A DNA stretch of 64,000 bases. It comes from JABDIY01 sp963803875. GTDB taxonomy: Bacteria > Actinomycetota > Acidimicrobiia > Acidimicrobiales > SZUA-35. The first letter of the stretch is position 1. Every line of letters begins with the position of its first letter. Below the pieces are notes generated by a model. It searched no databases and was not told the origin of the DNA. It saw only the letters and a program-made list of their open reading frames with translations. The stretch spans positions 1-64,000 of the forward strand of contig CAWDOA010000006.1 of assembly GCA_963803875.1 (NCBI GenBank), given 5' to 3'. The position numbers and the translations under genes are program-made. Positions 53,761 to 62,544 of the stretch are shown here, piece by piece.

Positions 53761-55882
53761 CTAGTTCGGTCCCGCCCAGCTGAGGATGGCAGTGGAGTCG
53801 TCGCCGTTCAGGACCACGGCCAGCCGGCCGGATCCTTCATCGCCTTCGCCGGTGACTCCGATGGTGCCTTCGTTGTCGGTCACCATCCGGATGGTGAAGG
53901 TGTCCAGCCCGGCGTTCTTGAATTCCGCGTCGTAGTAGGCGGCGACCTCTTCTGCGTCGGTCAGGTGCCGGCAAATCGAGTTGAGGAGCAAAGTGTCGAT
54001 GCCGTCGCCTTGGCGATCGGGCGCGATCACACCTGCCGTTGGCGTGCCGTCGGCGGACCGGGTTACGGCTCCAACGATTCGAGTGCGGTCCACCGCAACG
54101 GTGGTCGTGCCGGCTGCGAGGATGGTTTGTACGTCGGCAAGGGTTTCTTGCAGTTGGCGAACGTCGAGCGTGCCGGCCCGGAGCGCAGCCTCGGCGCCTG
54201 CTGCCCGGCGCAAGGTGAACAGCTCACCGGCGTCGTCGGGAGTGGCCGGCCGGAGGGTGATGGCAGCCGGAGACGGGGCCGTGCGCTCTGGCTGGGGTGC
54301 ATGTGACAGCGCAGGACCGGTGGGTGGTCCCAACTGGGGCTCCAGCAAAGACCTGGCGGCATCGGCTTGTGCCAAGACCCCTCGATCGACTCGCCAAACG
54401 CCCAGGTGGTACCAGACGGCCCCGAGAACCGCGACGCCCCAGCCCAGCGGACTCGCCAGGTCACCGAGGGTGTCGTGCTCGGTCTGGCTGTCGAGCACTT
54501 CCCGCAGGATGACGAACAGCACCCAGATGGCCGAGCCGCTCAGCGTGAGCCCTCCCACCCCGAACGCAGCGACCAGGTAGAGCTTGCGCCAGATGGAGTC
54601 GCTCTCCTCGGTCGGTTCGGCGGCCCGATGCTGCTCGACCAGCGACCACTGCCACCACCACACAGCCGCGGCGGCGGCAAGCACCGTTCCCGCCGTGATC
54701 AGGGTGTTGGTGATGTTCAGCGAGCCGGCTATTCCGGGGCCCGCGGCCAACGCTTCTATCAACTGACTGATCAGCACCGCAGTTGAGCCGACGGCCGCCA
54801 CGAGCCCGGTGGCCAGCACCACGTAGTCGTGGAATCGAAGAGCATCATTGCGTTCCGGCGGGCCGCCCCGGCCGAGCGTCCACCGATGGTAGGCCCAGGT
54901 CACGAACCCCAATGCCAACGCCGTCAGCAGTGGCCGGGGCCGGCTCAAAGAAGTCGACGGCGTCCTGATTGGTAGAGCCGATGAACCAGATCAGCACCCC
55001 GCTCACCATCGTCGTGACAGAGACCAGCATGGCGATGAGCCCGGGCAGTACGCCGGCCACGATGACGGTGAAGAACCAGACTGGCGAGCGGCGCCGGTCG
55101 CCCTCCACCGATCCTTCATTGTTGAAGTGGATCAGCCAATGCCACGCCCACACCGCTGCTCCCGCCAAGGCGATCACGATCCAGAACGCGATGTTGTACG
55201 AACCGGCGAGCGACTCGCCGAAGGCCGCTTGGTACCCCTCGTCCAACACTCGGAACACGACTGCCGCTGCACCGGACAACATCCAGCCCAGCCCGACGAT
55301 CGAGCCTATGGCGAGGTGAAAATCGCCTCGGACCCCGAAGTGGGGCCGCAACACGAACCAATGCGCCGCCCAGAGAGCTGCCCACGCGAGCAGCTGCATC
55401 ATCTCCTCGGGTCGATAGGCGTCGAATTCGCTGGTCAACCGATCGGCCACCTGGCCAAGGCTCACCAGCGAGGCGATGAGCGTGGTGGTAAGCGCCGCGA
55501 TCAAATACGCCGTCCAGCCTCGATGGGGGCGGCTGTCGCCCGCTTCGGCGCGCCCGGTGTACCGCCGTTCCACGGCACGGAGCAGCAGCAGATACACGGG
55601 CACCCCCACGATGAGGAACGACAGTCCCCGGGCGAGGTCGGAGTTGGTGCCCGCGATGCGATCGCCTTCCACGATCCACTGAAGGAGATCGATCAAGCCG
55701 ACCGCACACGCCAGCAGTGCGAGGAACAATGCGACGTGCACGGCGAACGACTTGGCCGCCTCGGCGGTATCGATCGGCGTGGATTCGTCGCCGTCGCTTG
55801 TGGCCATCGCCCTGACGCCGGCGACTATCGCCGCGATCAGCCCGCCGAGCACGAACAACGGGATGAGGTTGAGGAGAATCAT
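53761..55882 (-). CDS. DUF5671-type multi-pass membrane protein fused to a GNAT-like domain, one frameshift
   Basis: Two open frames join near 54940 to make one product of about 705 residues starting at the ATG at 55882 (MILLNLIPLFVLGGLIAA). It holds repeated four-helix membrane blocks of the DUF5671 kind (RGLSFLIVGVPVYLLLLRAV; then FHDYVVLATGLVAAVGSTAV and LGWGVAVLGAVWYHLGVWRV). The C-terminal 160 residues resemble an acetyltransferase domain (AITLRPATPDDAGELFTLRR; AYYDAEFKNAGLDTFTIRMV). The alternative is two genes, the second beginning at about 54948. It overlaps the upstream gene by ATGA. A membrane protein ending in a GNAT-like domain is unusual; its function is unknown. Confidence 0.65.
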
Positions 55883-56367
55883 GGTCGAACCCCCGTGCAC
55901 TCAGCGAACGGCCATGGCCACCCTGCCTTGGCGATGAGCCAGTCTCCGTCAACGCGCTCGAGTGTGAACCGCTCGTCGAAGCTCCACCCAGAGCCGTTGA
56001 AGGGGTCGTTGCTGCCGGTTTGGTGGAACCTGACCTCGGCCGTGGCGCTGGTATCGCTGACCGACATGTCCTCGAGCTCGGCTCGAAGGTCCTCGGCGCC
56101 GAAGTCGTCGAAGCGCATCTCGTCGACGAAGTTGTCGCACTCGGCGCGGGCGGATTCGGTGAGCAGACCGAGCATCGTTTCGGAGTCCTCGTCGAAGGCG
56201 GCCTGGAGGAAGTCCTGGAGCGCAGCTTCGGGTGTCCCAGGGTCGTAGGTCTCGTCGCTTCGAACCGCCAGAAGGCCAACCGTCACGAGCGCGGCGAGAG
56301 CAACGACCGCTCCCATTATGAACAGCGGCAGCTTTGAAACAGTGGGTGGAGCGTCGGTCGTTGCCAT
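55879..56367 (-). CDS. Membrane-anchored NTF2-like small protein
   Basis: 162 residues: one N-terminal helix (LPLFIMGAVVALAALVTVGL), then an extracytoplasmic domain with the outline of an NTF2-like or lumazine-binding-like fold (PEAALQDFLQAAFDEDSETM, SATAEVRFHQTGSNDPF, FTLERVDGDWLIAKAGWPWP). Its stop overlaps the start of the DUF5671 gene, so they form a two-gene unit. It reads away from the AT-rich operator region at 56462. Function unknown. Confidence 0.78.
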   Translation of the reverse strand: MATTDAPPTVSKLPLFIMGAVVALAALVTVGLLAVRSDETYDPGTPEAALQDFLQAAFDEDSETMLGLLTESARAECDNFVDEMRFDDFGAEDLRAELEDMSVSDTSATAEVRFHQTGSNDPFNGSGWSFDERFTLERVDGDWLIAKAGWPWPFAECTGVRP

Positions 56368-56461
56368 GATCTATCTTCGCGACTTCGGAGCCCGTTCGGT
56401 GGGGCCGAAGGTCACTTCTCCGTAGTTCGTGCCCGGTTGCAGGCTGCGGGGACCCGCGCTA

Positions 56462-56489
56462 GCAATAGCTATTGCAGCTATAGCTATTG
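56462..56489. promoter_or_regulatory. AT-rich nested palindromes in a divergent promoter
   Basis: GCAATAGCTATTGC (56462-56475) is a perfect 14-bp palindrome. It is followed at once by AGCTATAGCT and a second ATAGCTATTG. The block is far more AT-rich than its surroundings and lies between the starts at 56367 and 56566, as expected for an operator of a small dimeric repressor. Confidence 0.75.
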
Positions 56490-56565
56490 TCCGCTACGAT
56501 GAGAGCACTCGGCACAGTGCCGGAAACCAAGGCGCCTCGAGCGTCCAGAAAGAAGCTTCGCAGAA

Positions 56566-57348
56566 GTGATTACCCCCGTTATGCAGGACAATGCACCGCC
56601 GCCGCAGGCGTTCATCCCACCGCCGGATGCCCCGCGCCGGAGCCGTACACCCGTGATCATCGCCCTCCTGGTCGTCGGCATCGTTCTCGTCCCGGTCCTC
56701 TTGTTTGCCCTGGGCGTCATCTTCCTGCGGGCCGGCGGCTCCGAAGGCGGTGTCGTCGGTGTTGCCGAACAAGAAGTGTTCCCAGCCACCTCAGAATTTG
56801 ACATGGCGATGGATGTCGAGATCATCCTCGAATCGGGCCCGACGATCAGCCTCCCCGAGGCGCTCTTCCCCGGGGAAGATCGTGATGTGCTGGAAGGATC
56901 CGTCCAAAGAGTCGCGACCGTCACCTCTCCAGCGGGCTCAGCCGACCTCTACACATACGAGGCGATCCTGCTCGACAGCGCCAACGGCGACACCATGAAC
57001 TGCCTGGGTGTCATCAACGACTTCAGCAGTTCGGTGGGTTGCCGCAGTTCCGAGGACAGCGACCACATCGTCACCTGGGCGTCCGAAGATCGAACGAGTG
57101 GCACCTGGTACTCGGTAGCGGTGGCAGGGCTCCCGTTGGAAGCCACCACGCTCGTCACCGAAACCGGTGCCGGAAGGCTTGTTGGGTCCCAGGTCATCAA
57201 CGGTGTGGCGTATCAGGAGTGGCCGGCCGCAGAAGGTTCCAACGACGGCGTTCTGCCGAGCGACGGGCGTGAATTCGGAGAGTCGATTCGTACGGTTGCC
57301 CTCGACGCCGGCGGCGTCGTCGTCTGGTCGACAGCTGGCGGGAACTAG
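56566..57348 (+). CDS. Membrane-anchored protein with an extracytoplasmic beta-rich domain
   Basis: About 255-260 residues (GTG 56566 or ATG 56581). A Pro-rich cytoplasmic tail (QDNAPPPQAFIPPPDAPRRS) precedes one transmembrane helix (VIIALLVVGIVLVPVLLFAL) and an extracytoplasmic domain with two Cys (MNCLGVINDFSSSVGCRSSE) and regular strands (GTWYSVAVAGLPLEATTLVT). I do not recognise the family; the layout is common for actinobacterial envelope proteins. It is divergent from the NTF2-like/DUF5671 pair across the palindromic block, so the two units may be co-regulated. Confidence 0.75.
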   Translation: MITPVMQDNAPPPQAFIPPPDAPRRSRTPVIIALLVVGIVLVPVLLFALGVIFLRAGGSEGGVVGVAEQEVFPATSEFDMAMDVEIILESGPTISLPEALFPGEDRDVLEGSVQRVATVTSPAGSADLYTYEAILLDSANGDTMNCLGVINDFSSSVGCRSSEDSDHIVTWASEDRTSGTWYSVAVAGLPLEATTLVTETGAGRLVGSQVINGVAYQEWPAAEGSNDGVLPSDGREFGESIRTVALDAGGVVVWSTAGGN

Positions 57349-57361
57349 GGCTGGTAAGTAG

Positions 57362-57389
57362 GGCGGGATCACGGACGCGTGGTCCCGCC
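57362..57389 (+). terminator. GC-rich hairpin between two plus-strand genes
   Basis: GGCGGGATCAC-GGACGC-GTGGTCCCGCC forms a stem of about 11 bp, with one G-T pair, 14 bp after the stop at 57348 and before the HTH gene. There is no U tract, so it may be a non-canonical terminator or attenuating hairpin. Confidence 0.5.
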
Positions 57390-57417
57390 CCGATATCGGT
57401 CCTCAGGGGGTCAGGAC

Positions 57418-57846
57418 GTGTTTGACACTGTGAAGGATCCACACTTGCATGGAGCGGTGAGTGCCGATTCTGTAGCCCAATTCTCGCGAGCCCTCAACGA
57501 GATCGAAGAGGCTGCGGCGGCAAACGTCGAGCGAAGCCGGGAGATCCAACGTCGGGTGAAGTGGTATTCGCGTGAGATCGACAAGGGCACCTCCATCGAG
57601 GAGCTGGTCGAACGGGAAGAGACGCCCCGCATCGTTGAGCTGCTCACCATGAATGCCGCCGCCCTCGACGCAGTGGGATCGGGATTCCGAGCATCGTTGG
57701 CGCTGGCGCTCAGGTCCCAAGGTGTCACGATTGGCGTGATCGCCGATCTGTTCGGCGTCACACGCCAGCGAATCTCGGCCCTCCTGCGCCAGAAAGCCGC
57801 CCGCGATGCTCAGGCCGGGATAGCCGAGAACACCCCACGCGGCTGA
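57418..57846 (+). CDS. Small HTH DNA-binding protein
   Basis: 142 residues from the GTG at 57418, behind AGGGGG. The N-terminal two thirds are helical (SVAQFSRALNEIEEAAAANV, RRVKWYSREIDKGTSIEELV). The C-terminal helix-turn-helix is clear: VTIGVIADLFGVTRQRISAL, the pattern of sigma-like or transposase-type recognition helices that also suits developmental regulators. It could be the regulator acting on the nearby palindromic block (inference from position only). Copy E of the palindromic repeat follows after 25 bp. Confidence 0.75.
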   Translation: MFDTVKDPHLHGAVSADSVAQFSRALNEIEEAAAANVERSREIQRRVKWYSREIDKGTSIEELVEREETPRIVELLTMNAAALDAVGSGFRASLALALRSQGVTIGVIADLFGVTRQRISALLRQKAARDAQAGIAENTPRG

Positions 57847-57871
57847 GCGGAGCTGGCGACGGCGATGGTGG

Positions 57872-57952
57872 CCAAATCCCGGTTGATAGCCACAAATCAC
57901 GCTTCTGCCAGTGCCACAGCCACACAGGATGTGGGTATCAACAGGAATTTGG
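57872..57952 (+). repeat. Palindromic repeat family, copy E
   Basis: Arms AAATCCCGGTTGATAGCCAC and GTGGGTATCAACAGGAATTT with a GCTTCTGCC marker. The right arm supplies the last codons and the stop of the convergent monooxygenase gene (SSPNSC then stop), so the insertion lies in that gene's extreme 3' end. Confidence 0.88.
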
Positions 57953-59422
57953 GGAGGAGAAGCGCATGACGCCGTCGTCGATTGGGTCTCGCCGAAGCTG
58001 CTTCCGCTCGAGCAGGTAGCGCTGGGGGTTCAGCCACGGTGGACGGTCGCCCTGTTTGGGCATCAAAGCTGTGATCCGGCTGATGTAGCCCGATGAGAAA
58101 TCGTCGATCCACGGGCGGGCCGGCATGCCGGCATCTTCGGGCCGCAGTGTGGGTGTGCATTGGGTTGTGCCGGTAGTCGACATGTGGTTCAGGAGTCGGC
58201 ACACATATTTGCAGGTGAGATCAACTCGCAGGGTCCAGGATGCGTTGATGTACCCGAACGACGACACCAGGTTCGGAACACCCGAGTACGCCAACCCTTT
58301 GTAGGTCCACGTGTCGGCGAAGTCCACCGGTTTGCCGTCAACCACGAAGTCGATTTCGCCGAGGGTCACCAACTGCAACCCGGTGGCGGTGATGATGATG
58401 TCGGCATCAGCGTGTTCACCTGAGGCGAGGGCGATACCGGTTTCGGTGAACGTGTCGATCGTGTCGGTCACAATCGATGCCGCCCCTGATTTCACCGCCT
58501 TGAAAAAATCGCTGTCGGGCACCAGGCAGAGCCGCTGATCCCACGGGTCGTAGGTGGGGGTGAAGTGTTTGTCGACGTCGTAGTCGGGGCCCATTTCTTT
58601 GCGCACCAAACCGAGCAGAACGTTCCTGACTCGCTCGGGGCGGGTTCGGGTGGCGCGGTACACCTTGTCGGCCAGGTTGATGTTGATCCGTCGGGTGATC
58701 CGGTGAGCGGCACGGTCGGGTAGGAACCGCCGCAGCCGTTTGGCCAACGGGTCGACCGACGGGCGGGAAACCATGTAGGTGGGGGAGCGTTGAACCATGG
58801 TGACGTGCTTGGCGTCGGGGGCCATGGCTGGCACCAGTGTCACCGCGGTTGCACCCGAGCCGATCACCACCACGTTCTTGTCGTGGTAGTCCAGGTCGGC
58901 TGGCCAGTCCTGGGGGTGGACGATCGGGCCGCTGAATCGCTCCCGGCCGGCGAACTCGGGTTCATAGCCGCCCTTGTAGCTGTAGTAGCCCGAACACATG
59001 AACAGGAAGTTGCAGGTGTAGGTGAGGGTCTCGCCGGTGCCGGTGTGTGCGGCCGTGACGGTCCAGCGGGACGTCTCGGTCGACCATTCCGCCCTGGTCA
59101 CAAGGTGGTCGAAACGGATGTGTTGATCGATGTGATGCTCCGCTGCTGTCTCGCGGACGTAGTCGAGGATCGATTGGCCGTCGCTGATCGTCTTCTCACC
59201 GACCCATGGTTTGAAGCTGTAGCAGAGGGTGTGCATATCGCTGTCGGAGCGGACACCGGGGTAGCGGAACAGATCCCACGTCCCGCCCAGATCGGATCGG
59301 CCCTCCAAGATGGTGAAGGTCCGGTCAGGGCATTGGGTCTTCAGGTAGTAGCCGGCACCGATGCCCGAGATCCCCGCACCCACAACCAGCACATCGTTAT
59401 GGGACTGTTCGTGTGGCATCAA
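57938..59422 (-). CDS. FAD-dependent monooxygenase (Baeyer-Villiger type)
   Basis: 494 residues. The FAD-binding VLVVGAGISGIGAGYYL, the Baeyer-Villiger fingerprint FSGPIVHPQDWP, the NADPH-binding VVVIGSGATAVTLVPAMA, and RYPGVRSDSDMHTLCYSFKP are all present. It is close to the EthA-like monooxygenases that oxidise ketones or thioamides with O2 and NADPH. Length is normal. The final five or six codons and the stop derive from the palindromic repeat copy E, so the native C-terminus may have been replaced. No regulator or partner gene is adjacent. Confidence 0.92.
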   Translation of the reverse strand: MMPHEQSHNDVLVVGAGISGIGAGYYLKTQCPDRTFTILEGRSDLGGTWDLFRYPGVRSDSDMHTLCYSFKPWVGEKTISDGQSILDYVRETAAEHHIDQHIRFDHLVTRAEWSTETSRWTVTAAHTGTGETLTYTCNFLFMCSGYYSYKGGYEPEFAGRERFSGPIVHPQDWPADLDYHDKNVVVIGSGATAVTLVPAMAPDAKHVTMVQRSPTYMVSRPSVDPLAKRLRRFLPDRAAHRITRRININLADKVYRATRTRPERVRNVLLGLVRKEMGPDYDVDKHFTPTYDPWDQRLCLVPDSDFFKAVKSGAASIVTDTIDTFTETGIALASGEHADADIIITATGLQLVTLGEIDFVVDGKPVDFADTWTYKGLAYSGVPNLVSSFGYINASWTLRVDLTCKYVCRLLNHMSTTGTTQCTPTLRPEDAGMPARPWIDDFSSGYISRITALMPKQGDRPPWLNPQRYLLERKQLRRDPIDDGVMRFSSPNSC

Positions 59423-59574
59423 AGTGTTCCGTTGACCAGTGGTGTCCGGGGGTTCAAGGTTCAGCCCCGTTTCTACCTCATCCGCAGCGCCCGCGCGGCA
59501 TAGGACTCACGTGGCGACCGGGCAGGTGGAGGCCGCCAATCCTGAGGACTAGGCCGGGCGAACAGCGGTGTCGA

Positions 59575-60726
59575 TCATTCGGATCGTGGTTTCTCCCCGG
59601 TGAGTCCCAATCGGATTTCCGCCTCGCGTTCGGGGTCGTCGAGGAGGCCCATTTGGGTTGCTCTATCGCGCCATCGATCCCGTGCGAGCAGCTGCATGTC
59701 TTCGGTCTTGTCGGTCTCGTCGGTGATCTCCAACCCGAGAAGAGTCTCGATCACGTCCTCCATGGTGACGATGCCCGACGTGCCTCCGTACTCGTCGACG
59801 ACGAGGGCGATGTGGTCCCGGCCATCCACCAGTCGCTCAAAGACGTCGAGAAGTGACTGGTTTCCGGGCACGGCCATGAGGTCACGCCGAAGGACTGCCA
59901 GCGGGGTGTCGTGGGCATCGTCGGCAACGTGTGTCAGTGCGTCGCTGAGCAGCACGTAGCCGGTGATGTGGTCGCGATTCTTCGCATAGACCGGGTAGCG
60001 GGAGAACGGGCGTTTCGCTGCAACGAGCTCGTCGACGGGAGCGGTCTCGGGGAAGGCGACCAGCACGGTTCTCGGGGTCATCACATCGGAGACCCGGAGG
60101 CTTTCGAAGCGGAGCAGGCTCTTGAACAGCTGCGCTTCCTTGTCACCGAACACGCCCTCCTCGGCGCCGATGTCGGCAAGTGCCGCCAACTCTTCGCGGC
60201 TGACGTCGCCACTCTTCTCGCCCCGGGTGAGGAAGCGGGAGAACCACTGCGACATGATCACGAGCGGATACAGCGCGTAGATGAGCGGTTTCAGCATGCG
60301 GCCAACCAGCGGAGCGAGACCGCGCCAGTAGACAGCTCCCAGTGTCTTGGGAATGATCTCGCTGAGCACAAGGATCGCGAGCGTCAGAATGGCGGAGAAG
60401 ATGCCGATCGCCCCGCTTCCGAAGTACGCAGCTGCCTCGGCGCCCGCTCCGGCTGCGCCGATGGTGTGGGCCACCGTGTTCAGCGTGAGGATTGCGGCAA
60501 GAGGACGATCCACATCGTTCTTCAGTTCGCGAAGGCGTTCCGCAGCCTGAGGTTTGTCCGCTTCGAGTGCGCCGATGTAGGCCGGTGACACGCTGAGCAG
60601 CACCGCCTCCATGATCGAGCACAGGAACGATACGCCGATCGCCAGCGCGACGAATATGACGAGGAGAGTGAGCGATCCGGAGCCTCCGCCTTCAGCAGAG
60701 ACGGTGACCGCTAGGAAGTTGGACAC
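59575..60726 (-). CDS. CNNM/CorC-type membrane protein with CBS pair
   Basis: 383 residues from the GTG at 60726. The DUF21/CNNM membrane domain has LLVIFVALAIGVSFLCSIME, LLSVSPAYIGALEADKP, LNTVAHTIGAAGAGAEAAAY and VLSEIIPKTLGAVYWRGLAP. Two CBS domains follow (RVSDVMTPRTVLVAFPETAP; LMAVPGNQSLLDVFERLVDG) with VVDEYGGTSGIVTMEDVIE. These proteins handle Mg2+ or Co2+ transport or its control. A terminal CorC/HlyC transporter-associated domain is absent, which occurs in shorter members. The DNA just upstream of its start contains the fragment at 60771. Confidence 0.92.
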   Translation of the reverse strand: MSNFLAVTVSAEGGGSGSLTLLVIFVALAIGVSFLCSIMEAVLLSVSPAYIGALEADKPQAAERLRELKNDVDRPLAAILTLNTVAHTIGAAGAGAEAAAYFGSGAIGIFSAILTLAILVLSEIIPKTLGAVYWRGLAPLVGRMLKPLIYALYPLVIMSQWFSRFLTRGEKSGDVSREELAALADIGAEEGVFGDKEAQLFKSLLRFESLRVSDVMTPRTVLVAFPETAPVDELVAAKRPFSRYPVYAKNRDHITGYVLLSDALTHVADDAHDTPLAVLRRDLMAVPGNQSLLDVFERLVDGRDHIALVVDEYGGTSGIVTMEDVIETLLGLEITDETDKTEDMQLLARDRWRDRATQMGLLDDPEREAEIRLGLTGEKPRSE

Positions 60727-60770
60727 ATCAGCGAGCCTAGACCTCTGTTGCGGTGGGTCACGGGATCCGG

Positions 60771-60882
60771 CGGATCGCATCGATTGTGTAGACACCGCAG
60801 CCGAGACGGCGGATGCGTCCGTTTCCGATTTCCGACCGGAAGGCGTCGGAGGGGTGGTGAGCGCGTATCGGAGCTATGGGGA
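60771..60882 (-). pseudogene. Internally deleted fragment related to the 20078-20572 gene
   Basis: GGATCGCATCGATTGTGTAG and the seven bases that follow are identical at 20263 and 60772. Similarity continues for about 85 bp and encodes EI-NGRIRRL--GVYTIDAI in both. After a gap of about 90 bp in the fragment, GGTGGTGAG-CGTATCGGAG matches 20437-20457. So this is a decayed copy lacking its middle, wedged between the CNNM start and the PcfJ stop. Confidence 0.75.
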
Positions 60883-62148
60883 TCGGAGCCACTCCGGGCT
60901 GCGTTCGATGAGTTTCAGGCTTCGTAGGAGCCCAACAACGCAGAGCTCTACTCGGGTTGGCAACTGCCGGTTTTGCGAAGCGGAGAGCTGAACTATTTCG
61001 CGCCGTGCGGGGTTCACCTGCACCGCACCTCGGATCTGTCCGTCGATGAAGACTCCCAACACGAGCGCACGGCGAGTGACGATGGCCGCTGCGAAGTCGG
61101 CCAGGCAGTTCCTGAGCATGGCTCCCCACTGCTTGAGTTGGTCTTGGTCGTTTGGAAGGCGCAGTTCGACCTCGCCCGATCGTTGCCCGTTTGCGTTCAG
61201 CCACGATGGGGGATACTCGAATTCCGCGGTTGGAGGAACCGGCGGAGTTGGTGGCGCGTAGAACGCCGCCCGTCTGGCGCCCCGCTGTTGTTCGGGGGGT
61301 AGTGCGCAGCGTCCGTTTGCCTGTGCAGTGAGCACCTGTTGAGCGTTTCGTTCGATCTCGTCGATGTTCCGCGGCAGGTGAACGACCGACCAGCCGGTTC
61401 GATGCCATGAGTCCAGGGCACGGATGAGCCGGGCTGGCCCACCGGCTTGGTCAACCGAATCCAGCAAGCCGGCCGCAGTTGTTGGTCGGGTCGAGCCGAG
61501 CATTCGCTCCAACAGGTGGAAGTCGTGCTGGCTGCACGACCACTGGTTCGAGGTGTTCGAGAGCATGTCGCCGGTCCTGCCGGCGTCGAGACAGTCCACG
61601 GACAACAGAACTGCCAAGGGCCACCAGCCGACCGGCCCTGTCAGTCTTTGGGCGGTCAGTCGCACCACTCGCCGATCTGACCGGTAGTGGCCGACTTCAC
61701 GTTCTATTGCGCCGGGAACGGTGGGGCCGCTCAAGAAGCCTGCCGCCCATCGGGGTACCGAGGAGATCCAATGACCACTGGCGACCGCCGGTCGAAGCAA
61801 CGGCCAGCCTGCGGAGGCGACCGTCATTGCGGGTTTGTCCACCGGTTCGGTCCACCAGCCACGATTCCGGCACCACCTGTCGATTCCGCGGGAGACAGCC
61901 GATAGCCAACGGTCAGGGTTTTCCCGGATCGAACGGGCGGCAGAGTCGAGAGCCTGCACCCACGTTGTCGGCTCGTTGGTTACATCAACGATGTTCTTTC
62001 CGCCCAGGAGTGCCAACCCGAACCGAAGTCGGGACCGGCGTTCGTCGAGGCGGATCGCCGACACCGGCCCGACAGGCCCCAGCAGCAACTGCCACTCCGA
62101 GCCAACAACCGGTTGCAACCGAAGGTCAGGCCCACAGTCAATCATCAC
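60874..62148 (-). CDS. PcfJ-like protein
   Basis: 424 residues from the ATG at 62148. The C-terminal third carries the PcfJ pattern: VELRLPNDQDQLKQWGAMLR then NCLADFAAAI, LVLGVFIDGQIRGAVQV and EIVQLSASQNRQLP, equivalent to the family's LRLP / NC / Q-N signature. The rest is Arg/Trp-rich and unfamiliar (WVQALDSAARSIRENPDRWL; GWWPLAVLLSVDCLDAGRTG). PcfJ proteins occur on plasmids and mobile elements of Gram-positive bacteria and are scattered in chromosomes; function is unknown. No conjugation gene lies nearby. The adjacent gene debris supports a rearranged locus. Confidence 0.75.
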   Translation of the reverse strand: MMIDCGPDLRLQPVVGSEWQLLLGPVGPVSAIRLDERRSRLRFGLALLGGKNIVDVTNEPTTWVQALDSAARSIRENPDRWLSAVSRGIDRWCRNRGWWTEPVDKPAMTVASAGWPLLRPAVASGHWISSVPRWAAGFLSGPTVPGAIEREVGHYRSDRRVVRLTAQRLTGPVGWWPLAVLLSVDCLDAGRTGDMLSNTSNQWSCSQHDFHLLERMLGSTRPTTAAGLLDSVDQAGGPARLIRALDSWHRTGWSVVHLPRNIDEIERNAQQVLTAQANGRCALPPEQQRGARRAAFYAPPTPPVPPTAEFEYPPSWLNANGQRSGEVELRLPNDQDQLKQWGAMLRNCLADFAAAIVTRRALVLGVFIDGQIRGAVQVNPARREIVQLSASQNRQLPTRVELCVVGLLRSLKLIERSPEWLRSP

Positions 62149-62544
62149 ACCGTTCCCCAGGAGATCGCCGATTTACCGACCAGGCGGTCGCTGAATGCCA
62201 CCCCCGAAGCCGAACATATGTTCGCACAACTGGTCAGCGGTTCGTCAATCGCGAACCCTGCTCGAACCTGTCCACTGAGCGGGGCGCAGGCGACAGGCCG
62301 GTCGCGCTGAGGACGCGTCAGAATGGATTCATCCCACCCGGGACCTCTTGTTCTACCCCGAATTGGGTCTACGCCGAAACCGAAGAGGCTCTTTTCATCG
62401 TTGGGCTAGGTTGGTAGCGACCGGAGAGCCATGGGCGATTTCCTTTCAGGGATTGATTTGTCCCTGGGATACCCATTGCAGCGACGTTCAAACCCACCTC
62501 TCCAAAGAAGCCGAAACCCCGGCTGAGGGGAACAACCCACTGAA
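62149..62544. other. 396-bp divergent intergenic region
   Basis: It lies between the PcfJ-like and DUF1206 starts. No gene is supportable: the frames that cross it lack domains. It should hold both promoters; TAGGTT (62406) with upstream CTCTTTTCAT is a weak plus-strand candidate, and GAGGGGAAC (62525) is the probable ribosome site for the DUF1206 gene. Confidence 0.45.

Noticed and set aside
7543..57952. Insertion-sequence ends for the 82-bp repeats
   Set aside because: No transposase frame is associated with any copy, and each copy is complete and nearly constant in length, which suits a MITE/REP-like or RNA-type element better.
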